From positions 1 to 64,000 of the forward strand of contig MFPR01000037.1 in assembly GCA_001784175.1 (NCBI GenBank): a DNA stretch of 64,000 bases, given 5' to 3'. Made by a program: the position numbers and the translations under genes. The DNA is from Candidatus Lindowbacteria bacterium RIFCSPLOWO2_12_FULL_62_27. GTDB lineage: Bacteria; Lindowbacteria; 2-12-FULL-62-27. This document shows, piece after piece, positions 44,435-52,707 of this stretch (position 1 is its first letter; each line of letters begins with the position of its first letter). The notes below the pieces were generated by a model. The model searched no databases. It was not told the origin of the DNA and was given only the letters and a program-made list of their open reading frames with translations.

Positions 44435-45708
44435 TGAACCCGGACCCGGCACCCGTTCGGGACACAGGCGGCGCGCCCGCGGGCCGGGTCAGCGCCTCCG
44501 GCGCCCCAAGTGCCGGCGTCTCCGACGCCGGCCGGACACTGGCTTGGAAGGAGCGGCCGGTGCCGTCCGTCGATTTCAACCGCGCGCCCTACACCGTCAT
44601 CTGGGAAGTCACCCGGGCCTGCGACCTTTGCTGTATCCACTGCCGGGCCTCCGCGCAGAAGGCGCGCGATTCCGGGGAACTGACGCTCGCGGAAGGATAC
44701 CGGCTGCTGGACAGCATCGCCGAATTCGGATCGCCCGTCTTCGTGATCACCGGCGGCGATCCCATGAAACGCGCGGACCTCGAAGACATCATCGGCTACG
44801 CCGCGCGGGACAAGGGACTCCGGACGTCGCTCACGCCGTCCGCCACGCCGCTGGTCACGCGGGACCGGCTGGCCTCCATCAAAGCCGCCGGGATCGCACG
44901 GATCGCCCTGTCGCTCGACGGGCCGCGCGCGGCCGTTCACGACGCGTTCCGCGGCGAGCGCGGGTGTTTCGACCGCACCATCGAGATCATCCGGCACATG
45001 CAGGACCTCGAGATTCCCCTGCAGATCAACACGACCGTGGCCAAACCGAACGTCGCGGACCTCGTCGAAATTGCGCGGCGGGTCGAAGGATTCGGCGCCG
45101 TCCAGTGGAGCGTGTTTTTCCTGGTGCCGATGGGCCGCGGCAAGCGGGAGGACATGATTTCGGCGGCCCAGCATGAGCGGATTTTTCACTGGCTTTGCGA
45201 TTTGAAGCACAAGGTGTCCTTTGACATCAAAGTCACCGCCGCGCAGCATTTCCGCCGCGTGGCCATCCAGCGGGAGCGCCGGGCCGGCCGCGCGATGCGG
45301 ACGGACGAGCGGGGCTGCTACCTCGAGGTGAGCGGCGCCGGTTTCCAGTACACCGATGGCATCCAGCGGCCGACGCAGGGCGTGAACGACGGCAAGGGCC
45401 TCGTGTTCATCTCGCATGTCGGCGACGTCTACCCGAGCGGATTTCTGCCGATCCGGGCGGGCAACGTGCGCGGGCAAAGCGTGGTCGATATTTATCGAAA
45501 CAGTTTCATCTTTCACGAGCTGCGCGATCCCAACAAACTCAGGGGCAAGTGCGGCGTCTGCGAGTACCGCGTGGTCTGCGGCGGAAACCGCGCGCGCGCA
45601 TGGGCCATGACCGGAGACGCGCTCGCCGAAGAACCCATGTGCGTCTACGTGCCGCCGCTCCAACGCGCCGGTGCTCCTTCTATTCCAGATGGCGAATTGA
45701 TAAGCTAA
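44434..45708 (+). CDS. radical SAM/SPASM protein (TIGR04053-like)
   Basis: 424 residues from the ATG at 44434. The first 40 residues are low-complexity and include the 17-residue product of the 52-base repeat; family similarity starts at VDFNRAPYTVIWEVTRACDLCCIHCRA with the radical SAM Cys triad. Further marks are ITGGDPMKRADL, LTPSATPLVT, SVFFLVPMGRGKR, FDIKVTAAQHFRRV and the C-terminal SPASM region CGVCEYRVVCGGNRARAWAMTGD. The family is related to AhbD and to peptide maturases; its substrate is unknown to me. An ATG downstream of the repeat is not available, so the repeat is probably translated, though an alternative start cannot be excluded. Confidence 0.85.
   Translation: MNPDPAPVRDTGGAPAGRVSASGAPSAGVSDAGRTLAWKERPVPSVDFNRAPYTVIWEVTRACDLCCIHCRASAQKARDSGELTLAEGYRLLDSIAEFGSPVFVITGGDPMKRADLEDIIGYAARDKGLRTSLTPSATPLVTRDRLASIKAAGIARIALSLDGPRAAVHDAFRGERGCFDRTIEIIRHMQDLEIPLQINTTVAKPNVADLVEIARRVEGFGAVQWSVFFLVPMGRGKREDMISAAQHERIFHWLCDLKHKVSFDIKVTAAQHFRRVAIQRERRAGRAMRTDERGCYLEVSGAGFQYTDGIQRPTQGVNDGKGLVFISHVGDVYPSGFLPIRAGNVRGQSVVDIYRNSFIFHELRDPNKLRGKCGVCEYRVVCGGNRARAWAMTGDALAEEPMCVYVPPLQRAGAPSIPDGELIS
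44484..44535 (+). repeat. 52-base double-hairpin dispersed repeat, copy 2 (radical SAM N-terminus)
   Basis: Exact 52-base copy of 15558-15609, read in the same frame relative to the element (RVSASGAPSAGVSDAGR). It sits between the start codon and the conserved domain, in a stretch that has no family similarity, as though it had entered an intergenic or linker region. Confidence 0.85.
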
Positions 45709-45718
45709 CATTCAGCGT

Positions 45719-47152
45719 ATGGACGGGACCTTGAACGTGTCACCGCCGAAAATCATCCAGGGAGGCATGGGCGCCGGCGTTTCGTGGTGGATGCTGGCCC
45801 AGGCCGTGTCGAAACTCGGCCAGCTCGGCGTCGTGTCCGGCACCGCCATCGACCTCATCCTCGCGAGGCGCCTGCAGGACGGTGACGCGGGCGGCCACAT
45901 TCGCCGCGCGCTCGATCATTTTCCGTTTCCTGACGTGGCGGCCCGCGTGTGGGACAAGTACCACGTCGTGGGCGGCAAGCCGGCCGATCAACCCTACAAG
46001 TCCGTGCCGATGCATTCCCAGAAACCGTCGCGGGAAATCGTGGAGCTTTGCATCGTGGCGAATTTCGTGGAAGTGTTTCTCGCGCGCGAAGGGCACGAGA
46101 ATCCGGTCGGCATCAATTTTCTCGAGAAAATACAACTCCCCCATCTGCCGTCCATCTACGGTGCCATGCTGGCCGGCGTCACCTACATCCTCATGGGCGC
46201 CGGCATCCCGACGCGGATCCCCGGCGTTCTGGACCGCTTCGCCCATCAGGAATCCGCCACCTACAGCATCCATGTGAGCGGCGCGAACAACGGCTGCGAG
46301 ACGTCCATGGTCTTCGATCCGCGCGAGTACTTGAAAGGCAGCCTGCCGGAGCTTCAGCGGCCTTATTTTCTGCCCATCATCGCCTCCAACGCGCTCGCCG
46401 CCCTCATGCTGCAAAAATCCAACGGGCGCGTGGACGGATTCGTGATCGAAGGCCCCACCGCCGGCGGGCACAACGCGCCGCCCCGCGGGAAACTGCACCT
46501 GTCGGAATCGGGCGAGCCGATTTACGGGGAGCGGGACATCGTCGATTACGGCAAGATCCGGGAGTTGGGCCTCCCGTTCTGGATCGCGGGCGGCTACGCG
46601 TCGTCGCAGAAACTGCGCGAGGCCCTGGCGGTCGGCGCGGCCGGAATTCAGGTCGGAACCGCATTCGCCTTTTGCGAGGAATCGGGAATGAAGCGGGAGT
46701 ACAGAGAACATCTCTTGAATGAGTCCCGCGCGGGTCGCGCGCGCGTGTTCACGGACGCCATTGCCTCGCCCACCGGATTTCCGTTCAAAGTCGCGCAAAT
46801 GGAGAACTCGGTGTCGGAGGCCGGGACCTATCAGGGCCGCAACCGCATCTGCGACCTCGGATATTTGCGCGAGACCTACGGCAAACCCGACGGCTCGCTC
46901 GGGTATCGTTGCCCGTCCGAGCCGGTGGATATCTATCTGTCGAAGGGCGGCGCGGTGGAGAGCACGGTGGGGCGGAAATGCCTCTGCAACGCCCTCATGG
47001 CCAACATCGGCATGGCGCAGACTCGCAAGGACGGCTACATGGAACAGCCGCTGATCACCTGCGGCGATGATCTGGCCGGCATCGCCCGGTTTATGCGGCC
47101 TGGCGGAGGCTCCTACTCGGCCGCGGATGTCATCGCGGAGCTCCTGTCATGA
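45719..47152 (+). CDS. nitronate monooxygenase (2-nitropropane dioxygenase)-like flavoprotein
   Basis: 477 residues, longer than the usual about 320-360. The TIM-barrel FMN signature is present: IIQGGMGAGVSWWMLAQAVSKLGQLGVVSGTAID, VEGPTAGGH-like VIEGPTAGGHNAPPRG, WIAGGYASSQKLREALAVGAAGIQVGTAFAFCEESG. The last 130 residues have a Cys-containing extension (GRKCLCNALMANIG). It could oxidise nitronates or act as an enoyl reductase-like flavoenzyme. Its stop overlaps the histidine kinase gene by 4 bases, tying a metabolic gene to a two-component system. Confidence 0.8.
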   Translation: MDGTLNVSPPKIIQGGMGAGVSWWMLAQAVSKLGQLGVVSGTAIDLILARRLQDGDAGGHIRRALDHFPFPDVAARVWDKYHVVGGKPADQPYKSVPMHSQKPSREIVELCIVANFVEVFLAREGHENPVGINFLEKIQLPHLPSIYGAMLAGVTYILMGAGIPTRIPGVLDRFAHQESATYSIHVSGANNGCETSMVFDPREYLKGSLPELQRPYFLPIIASNALAALMLQKSNGRVDGFVIEGPTAGGHNAPPRGKLHLSESGEPIYGERDIVDYGKIRELGLPFWIAGGYASSQKLREALAVGAAGIQVGTAFAFCEESGMKREYREHLLNESRAGRARVFTDAIASPTGFPFKVAQMENSVSEAGTYQGRNRICDLGYLRETYGKPDGSLGYRCPSEPVDIYLSKGGAVESTVGRKCLCNALMANIGMAQTRKDGYMEQPLITCGDDLAGIARFMRPGGGSYSAADVIAELLS

Positions 47153-48123
47153 AACAGACCTCCCGCATGCTGGTCGTCCTCACGGCGCTGACGCTGTCGG
47201 TGCTGGTGTGGGGCGTGTTTCAGTTGGTCGTGTCGAACTATTTTCTGGAGTTCACCATCCAGGAGGTCCACGCGATGTTTGTGTCCCACGGCCTGGTCTG
47301 CGCGGTGCTTCTGTCGGCATGGGCCGCCTTTTTCATCCTGCGCAGCCGCAAAAAATTCGAGGCGGAGATTGCCGAAAAGGAGGCGCAGTTCGACGACCGC
47401 ATGGCCCAGGCCGAAAAAATGGCCGCGATCGGCCAGATCGCCGCCGGCGTCGCCCACCAGTTGAACACGCCCCTCGGATCGATCATGCTCACGGCCGAGA
47501 TGATCGCCGAGGAAGTCAACGGCAACGCGGAACTCAAGGAGGAATCGCGGAAGATCATCCGCAACGCCAATTATTGCAAGGGCGTTGTCCGGAACCTCCT
47601 CCTCTACGCCAAACCGCAGAAGCAGGAATTCAAGGAGGAGAGCGTCTGTTTCATCATCCGCCGGACGGTTTCCCTCTTCGACCATGAAATGAAGAAGCGC
47701 GGCATCCGGATGAATATGTCGGTCGACTGCAAGGAGTGCGCGGTCTTCTGCAACGGCAACCTCATCGAACAGCTCATCTTCAATCTTCTCCAAAACGCCG
47801 TCGACGCCCAGCCGAACGGCGGGGAAATCTCGATCCGCACGATCATTCCGGGCGACGGGAGTCTCAAGATTTCCGTGCGCGACGCCGGGCCGGGCATTTC
47901 CGGAGACGTCCTGCCGCACATTTTCGAGCCGTTTTACACGACCAAGTCGGTGGAAAAGGGAACCGGCCTTGGGCTTGCGATCGCGAAACGCATCGCCGAA
48001 GATCACGGCGGCGTCATCGACGTCGAATCGGCGGGAAAGGGGTCGTCCTTCACGGTGACCCTCCCGGCGCGGCCGGCGTCTCCGACGCCGGCCGGGGCGC
48101 CGCATTTCCATGACCACGCCTAA
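47149..48123 (+). CDS. membrane sensor histidine kinase
   Basis: 324 residues. Two membrane segments (about 8-30 and 46-65) with a short outside loop, then a coiled linker, HisKA with the phospho-acceptor His in GVAHQLNTPLGS near 104, and HATPase with NLLQNAVDAQPNGG, DAGPGISG and KGTGLGLAIAKRI. It has no periplasmic sensor domain of note. The last 15 residues (PARPASPTPAGAPHF...) come from a half copy of the dispersed repeat. It forms a pair with the NtrC-type regulator that overlaps it by 14 bases. Confidence 0.93.
   Translation: MKQTSRMLVVLTALTLSVLVWGVFQLVVSNYFLEFTIQEVHAMFVSHGLVCAVLLSAWAAFFILRSRKKFEAEIAEKEAQFDDRMAQAEKMAAIGQIAAGVAHQLNTPLGSIMLTAEMIAEEVNGNAELKEESRKIIRNANYCKGVVRNLLLYAKPQKQEFKEESVCFIIRRTVSLFDHEMKKRGIRMNMSVDCKECAVFCNGNLIEQLIFNLLQNAVDAQPNGGEISIRTIIPGDGSLKISVRDAGPGISGDVLPHIFEPFYTTKSVEKGTGLGLAIAKRIAEDHGGVIDVESAGKGSSFTVTLPARPASPTPAGAPHFHDHA
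48072..48095 (+). repeat. half copy (24 bases) of the dispersed double-hairpin repeat
   Basis: GCCGGCGTCTCCGACGCCGG plus four bases matches the second hairpin of the elements at 15558 and 44484. Here it is read in a different frame (RPASPTPAG) at the extreme C-terminus of a histidine kinase, where added residues would be tolerated. Confidence 0.75.
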
Positions 48124-49462
48124 TTCCATGCGCATTCTGATCGTCGAAGACGACCCGGACATGCTGTCCAGTTGCGAGCGGCTCCTGAAGCGGGCCGGCT
48201 ACAAGACGCTGGTGGCGCCGAGCGGGGAGGCGGCGGTCAAGGAACTGGAGGAAGGCGCCGATCTCGTCCTCACCGATCTTCGAATGCCGTCCCCGATGGA
48301 TGGCATCGGGCTTCTGAAATGGATGGCCAAAAACAGGCCCGGCCTTCCGGTGATCCTCATGACGGGGTACGGCAGCGTCAAGAATGCCGTCGAAGCGATG
48401 AAACTCGGCGCGGCGGACTACATCACCAAGCCCTTCACCAAGGAGGAACTGCTCGCCACCGTCGGCCGGTTCAGCGAAAAACGGAAACTCGAATCCGAGG
48501 TCCGCAAACTCCGCCAGGAAATCCGCCGCACGGTCAGCCTCGAAGGCATTGTCGGAAAATCCAGCGCGATGCGCGCCGTCTTTGAAAAAATATCCGCCGC
48601 CGCGCGGGTCGACAGCCCCGTCCTCATTCTGGGGGAAAGCGGCACCGGCAAGGAAATGGTGGCGCGCGCCGTCCACGAACAGAGCCCGCGGTCGAAATCC
48701 CCGTTCGTTCCCGTCAACTGCGGCGCCCTGCCGAGGGAACTCATTGAAAGCGAACTCTTCGGCCACAAAAAGGGCGCCTTCACGTCGGCCGTCGCCGACC
48801 ACGACGGCATGTTCTTCGCGGCCGACAAGGGCACGCTCTTTTTGGACGAGATCGGCGAGATGGCGCCGACGGCCCAGGTGAAACTTCTGCGGGCGCTCCA
48901 GGAGAAAACCATCCGGCCCGTGGGCGACAGCCGGGAAAAATCGGTCGACGCGCGGATCCTCGCCGCCACCAATCAAAACATCGAACACGCGATCGAATCC
49001 AAACAGATCCGCGAGGACCTCTATTACCGCCTTTCCGTCATCACCATCCAGATCCCGGCCCTGCGGGACCGCCGGGAGGACATCCCGCTTTTGATTTCGC
49101 ATTTCACCGAACGGTTCAACACGGCGTTCGGCCGGAGCGTTGCGGGCGTGTCGGCGGATGCCGTGGACATCCTTCAGTCCCATCCGTGGCCGGGTAACGT
49201 GCGGCAGCTCGAAAACGTGATCGAAGGATGCTTCGCGATGGGCGTCGCCGAACGGATCGATGCGGCGGACCTGCCGGCCACGATCCGCGTGGCGACCGCT
49301 GCGCATGTGGGCGAGGTGCCGAAACTCACAGAATCGGAGAAAGTCCTGATCGAGCGCGCGCTCAAGGCGTCCAGCGGCAACAAATCGCATGCGGCGCGGA
49401 TTCTCGGGATCTCGCGGACCCGGCTCTACAACAAGATCGAAACCTACAAGATCGAGGAGTGA
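48110..49462 (+). CDS. NtrC-type sigma-54-dependent response regulator
   Basis: 450 residues; an ATG at 48128 just after the kinase stop is an alternative start. Receiver (about 7-125) with IVEDDPDM, VLTDLRMPSPMDG and TKPF; AAA+ domain (about 150-385) with LGESGTGKE, FLDEIGEM and NVRQLENVIEG; Fis-type HTH at the C-terminus (KSHAARILGISRTRLYNKIE). The sigma-54 contact loop reads GAFTSA instead of GAFTGA. It probably controls sigma-54 promoters in response to the partner kinase; targets may include the adjacent thioredoxin genes. Confidence 0.94.
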   Translation: MTTPNSMRILIVEDDPDMLSSCERLLKRAGYKTLVAPSGEAAVKELEEGADLVLTDLRMPSPMDGIGLLKWMAKNRPGLPVILMTGYGSVKNAVEAMKLGAADYITKPFTKEELLATVGRFSEKRKLESEVRKLRQEIRRTVSLEGIVGKSSAMRAVFEKISAAARVDSPVLILGESGTGKEMVARAVHEQSPRSKSPFVPVNCGALPRELIESELFGHKKGAFTSAVADHDGMFFAADKGTLFLDEIGEMAPTAQVKLLRALQEKTIRPVGDSREKSVDARILAATNQNIEHAIESKQIREDLYYRLSVITIQIPALRDRREDIPLLISHFTERFNTAFGRSVAGVSADAVDILQSHPWPGNVRQLENVIEGCFAMGVAERIDAADLPATIRVATAAHVGEVPKLTESEKVLIERALKASSGNKSHAARILGISRTRLYNKIETYKIEE

Positions 49463-49965
49463 GTCCGGCGGAGAGACGTGCCGGACTTCGGCGGATGGCC
49501 ATGGCAATCATCGCCCTGACGGGTGTCGCCTGCGGCGCCGCGCCCGCCCTGACCCCCGTCACGTCCGAAGGTCTGCTCGAGCGCGTGCGGGAGTTCCGTG
49601 GCCGGAAGGCGGTGGTGGTCCATGTATGGGCCACGTGGTGCGCGCCGTGCGTCAAGGAGTTTCCGGAATTCGTCCGGATGGCGCAGGCACGGGCGGACCG
49701 GATCGCGGTTATTTTCGTCTCCGCCGACTTTCCGAAGGACGCGGACAGGGTCCGGGAGTTTCTGGCGGCGCAGGGTGTGACGCGGGAATCGTACATCAAG
49801 TCCGAATCAGATCAGAAATTCATCTCCGCGCTTTCGGATCAATGGACCGGCGCTCTCCCGGCGACCTTCGTGTTCGACACCTCCGGCGCGCTCGTGGCGT
49901 TCGCCGAAGAGGCCTTGCCGGAAGGGGGAGTTTCGCAGTATATTGAAGAGGTGTTGAATCCATAA
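49459..49965 (+). CDS. exported thioredoxin-like protein (TlpA/ResA type)
   Basis: 168 residues from the GTG at 49459, which overlaps the regulator stop and gives an Arg-rich n-region ahead of the hydrophobic stretch MAMAIIALTGVACGAAPAL; ATGs at 49495 and 49501 would leave a signal without positive charge. The mature part has VVVHVWATWCAPCVKEFPEF with the CAPC redox motif and LPATFVFDTSG with the cis-Pro. It should act outside the cytoplasm as a disulfide reductase, for example in cytochrome or protein maturation. Confidence 0.87.
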   Translation: MSPAERRAGLRRMAMAIIALTGVACGAAPALTPVTSEGLLERVREFRGRKAVVVHVWATWCAPCVKEFPEFVRMAQARADRIAVIFVSADFPKDADRVREFLAAQGVTRESYIKSESDQKFISALSDQWTGALPATFVFDTSGALVAFAEEALPEGGVSQYIEEVLNP

Positions 49966-49984
49966 CACAGGGAGGATGATTTCA

Positions 49985-50650
49985 ATGAAACTGACATACC
50001 GCATGGGTGCGACGGTTCTCGCGCTGTCTGCCGCCGCGTTTCTCGCGGCCGGTCCGGCCGGCGCCGAGCGCATGAACAAAAAAGCCAAGGGCGGCGCCAA
50101 GGCGTCGCAACAGGAGGAGCTGGCCATTGGCTCTGCCGCGCCCATGGCCGACCGGAAAATGACCGATGTGTCCGGCAAGAAGCTGTCTCTCAAGTCGATC
50201 GCGGGACCCACCGGTCTCTTGGTCGTTTTCTCCTGCAACACGTGTCCCTTTGTTCTCGCGTGGGAGGACCGCTACGCGCAACTCGCCGCGCAGTCCGCCC
50301 AGGCGGGCGTCGGGATGGTCCTGGTCAACTCGAACGAAGGCAAACGGAACGGAGACGATTCGCTCGACGCGATGAAGGCGCACGCGAAGGACCGGGAATA
50401 CGCGGTCCCCTATCTCGTCGACGCCCGGTCGGAACTGGCCGACGCATTCGGCGCGTCCCGCACGCCGCATGTGTTCTTGTTTGACAGGGACCTCAAACTC
50501 GTCTATCGCGGCGCCATTGACGACAACAGCGAGAACGCAAAAAAGGTCAAGGAGGATTACGTGGCCGACGCGATCGGCTCGCTCGTCGCGGGCGAGGAGG
50601 TTGAAATCAAAACCACCCGGTCGATCGGATGTTCGATCAAGAGGAAGTGA
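49985..50650 (+). CDS. exported redoxin (AhpC/TSA-like thioredoxin fold)
   Basis: 221 residues from the ATG at 49985 with GGAGG 9 bases upstream. A signal peptide (1-27, ending AGPAGA) is followed by a Lys-rich linker and a redoxin domain: LVVFSCNTCPFVLAWEDRY with CNTC, then SRTPHVFLFDRDLKLVYRGAIDD. The C-terminus keeps IKTTRSIGCSIKRK, typical of the family of secreted thioredoxin-like proteins with an F-x-CN-x-CP motif. Co-directional with the preceding TlpA-like gene, 19 bases away. Confidence 0.9.
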   Translation: MKLTYRMGATVLALSAAAFLAAGPAGAERMNKKAKGGAKASQQEELAIGSAAPMADRKMTDVSGKKLSLKSIAGPTGLLVVFSCNTCPFVLAWEDRYAQLAAQSAQAGVGMVLVNSNEGKRNGDDSLDAMKAHAKDREYAVPYLVDARSELADAFGASRTPHVFLFDRDLKLVYRGAIDDNSENAKKVKEDYVADAIGSLVAGEEVEIKTTRSIGCSIKRK

Positions 50651-50665
50651 GTCCGGCGGGCACTC

Positions 50666-50710
50666 AAAAAAAAGAGAGAGCTCGGAATTGAAACGCCGGC
50701 CCAAGCTCTC
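50666..50710 (-). terminator. rho-independent terminator for the leftward flgM-like gene
   Basis: On the reverse strand a stem (50701-50710 pairing with 50676-50685, ten pairs with one mismatch, loop of 15) is followed by TCTCTTTTTTTT (50666-50675). It lies about 90 bases after the flgM stop. Rightward transcripts would meet the same stem but without a U-run. Confidence 0.6.
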
Positions 50711-50800
50711 TGAAACTGAAACGGGATATGATGGTATAGATCAAGTCAGACTGTAATCCGGTGCCGACGCGAATCGGTACGGGATTATGTTCTGTGACGC

Positions 50801-51106
50801 TTATTTCAACAACAGATTTGCGATTTTCTCCGCGATCTCATCCACGACTTTCGGTGAAAGATAATTTCCGCCCAGGATGCGCTCTCTGGCCGCCTCGACC
50901 CTCTCCCTGCGAACCAAATCCGGAACTGCCTTGACGCTATCCACCGCGCGCTGAACGCTGGCCGCCTCACGGGCCGTCTTGCTGATTTCGACGGAATCGC
51001 CCGTTTTGGATGTATCCACCGCATCGGCGCGTTTCTCGACGCCTCGGTTCTTGATATTCTGCGGTTTCTGGACTTCCTGTCCGCCTTGAATCGGCTCCAC
51101 GACCAT
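50801..51106 (-). CDS. flgM: FlgM-like anti-sigma-28 factor
   Basis: 101 residues with AGGAGGT upstream of the ATG at 51106. The second half (about 38-100) matches the FlgM C-terminal domain: DSVEISKTAREAASVQRAVDSVKAVPDLVRRERVEAARERI, then GNYLSPKVVDEIAEKIANLLL. The N-terminal half is polar and disordered, as in FlgM. It binds FliA (sigma-28) until the flagellar hook is complete and is then exported. A sigma-28-like promoter lies directly upstream. No other flagellar gene is in the window. Confidence 0.88.
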   Translation of the reverse strand: MVVEPIQGGQEVQKPQNIKNRGVEKRADAVDTSKTGDSVEISKTAREAASVQRAVDSVKAVPDLVRRERVEAARERILGGNYLSPKVVDEIAEKIANLLLK

Positions 51107-51130
51107 GTGAGTGACCTCCTCTAGTCTTCT

Positions 51131-51158
51131 TTATCGGCAGGGTAGGCCGAAAACTTTA
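51131..51158 (-). promoter_or_regulatory. sigma-28 (FliA)-type promoter of flgM
   Basis: On the reverse strand TAAAGTTT (51151-51158) and GCCGATAA (51131-51138) match both halves of the flagellar class 3 consensus exactly, with 12 bases between instead of the usual 11. It lies 25 bases upstream of the flgM start codon. Confidence 0.75.
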
Positions 51159-51255
51159 GAAGCATGTTAATCTATTGATGGTGAGGAAATTCCGTCAAAA
51201 CTTAACAACTTACGGTCTGGCCCCAGTCTGAGTCTGGTTGATTTTACCGTGTTTT

Positions 51256-52707
51256 TCACGCTTGTCCAATTTTTTTGCGCAATTCCTGCGCCACGAGGCC
51301 CGGGTCGGCTTGGCCGCGCGTTTTTTTCATCACTTGGCCGACCAGAAAGCCGATGGCGGCCTGTTTGCCGGATTTGAAGTCCTCGATTGCTTTCGGGTTT
51401 TCCTTCAGCACCTCGGCGATCGGCGCTGCGAGGGAGGAGGCGTCGGAAATGAGCGACAGGCCGTGCTCCCGGATGACCTCCTTCGGCGGCTTGCCGGTTT
51501 GGAACATGATTGGGAAGACGTCCTTCGAGATTTTCCCGCTGATCTCGCCGCTCGCCACGATCTGGAGCAGGTCCGCGAGGTGCTCGGGCCGGACGGGCGA
51601 GCGGTCGGCGGCGAGACCGGCGGATTTGAGGTCGCGCAGAAGCTCGGTCATGATGAAATTCGAAGCCTTCTTGGCGTCGGCGCCGGTACGAACGACCGCT
51701 TCGAAATAATCGGCGGTGGCTGATTCAGCCGTGAGAACGGCCGCGTCGTAGGCCGGCAGGCCGTAGGACGCCTCGAACCGCGCGCGCCGCACGGCCGGCA
51801 GTTCCGGCAGCGCGGCCCGGGCGCGTTCGATGTCCTGCATCGAGACGGCGAATCCGGGCAGGTCGGGTTCGGGAAAATACCGGTAGTCGTGCGCCTCCTC
51901 CTTGCTGCGCTGCGAATACGTGATGTTTTTGGCGGCGTCATATCCGCGCGTCTCCTGGACGACGCGCCCGCCGCTTTCGAGTACGCCGGCCTGCCGGTCG
52001 ATTTCGACCTCGAGGGCTTTTTCGACGAACTTGAACGAATTGAGATTTTTCAGTTCCGCCTTCACGCCCAGCTTGCCGGACCCGGCGGGCCGGAGGGAGA
52101 CATTGGCGTCGCAGCGGAGAGACCCTTTTTCCATGTCGCAATCCGATACGCCGATATACCGCACGATCTGTTTCAACGCGTCGAGGTAGGCGTGCGCCTC
52201 CGCGGGCCCGGCGATTTCCGGCCGGCTGACGATCTCGATGAGCGGCGCGCCGACCCGGTTGTAGTCGACGAAACTCGTGCCGGGCGGCACGCCGTGCCCG
52301 GGCTCGGCGTGGACGAGTTTGCCGGCGTCCTCCTCCATGTGGACGCGCTCGATGCCGATCCGGCGGGAATGGCCGTTGGTCTGGATTTCGAGAAACCCGT
52401 CGAGCGCGAGCGGCAGGTCGTACTGGGAAATCTGATAGGCCTTGGGAAGGTCCGGATAAAAATAATTTTTCCGGTCGAACTTGAAAAATTCCGAGATCCT
52501 GCAATTGAGCGCGAGCGCCGCCCGCATGGCCAGCTCGACCGCCCGGCCGTTCAGGACGGGCAGGACACCCGGCAGGCCGAGGCACACGGGACACGTGTTG
52601 AGGTTGGGCTCCTGGCCGAACTCGAGGGGGCAGGCGCAGAAGAGTTTCGACGCGGTCTTGAGCTGCACGTGGACTTCGAGTCCAACGACCGGCTCGTAGG
52701 CGCTCAT
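51256..52707 (-). CDS. gatB: Asp/Glu-tRNA(Asn/Gln) amidotransferase subunit B
   Basis: 483 residues. VVGLEVHVQLKTASKLFCACP, NTCPVCLGLPGVLPVLN (zinc ligands with the Cys pairs), FDRKNYFYPDLPKAYQISQYDLPL and ASPIVVSR-like VGAPLIEIVSRPEI identify GatB; the C-terminal YqeY-like tail (about 340-483) is present. It binds misacylated tRNA and activates the carboxylate with ATP. It overlaps gatA by 4 bases. Confidence 0.97.
   Translation of the reverse strand: MSAYEPVVGLEVHVQLKTASKLFCACPLEFGQEPNLNTCPVCLGLPGVLPVLNGRAVELAMRAALALNCRISEFFKFDRKNYFYPDLPKAYQISQYDLPLALDGFLEIQTNGHSRRIGIERVHMEEDAGKLVHAEPGHGVPPGTSFVDYNRVGAPLIEIVSRPEIAGPAEAHAYLDALKQIVRYIGVSDCDMEKGSLRCDANVSLRPAGSGKLGVKAELKNLNSFKFVEKALEVEIDRQAGVLESGGRVVQETRGYDAAKNITYSQRSKEEAHDYRYFPEPDLPGFAVSMQDIERARAALPELPAVRRARFEASYGLPAYDAAVLTAESATADYFEAVVRTGADAKKASNFIMTELLRDLKSAGLAADRSPVRPEHLADLLQIVASGEISGKISKDVFPIMFQTGKPPKEVIREHGLSLISDASSLAAPIAEVLKENPKAIEDFKSGKQAAIGFLVGQVMKKTRGQADPGLVAQELRKKIGQA

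Noticed and set aside
51236-51255. Short hairpin GTG-TTTTT-CAC after gatB as a terminator
   Set aside because: The stem is only four base pairs and no T-run follows on the gatB strand.
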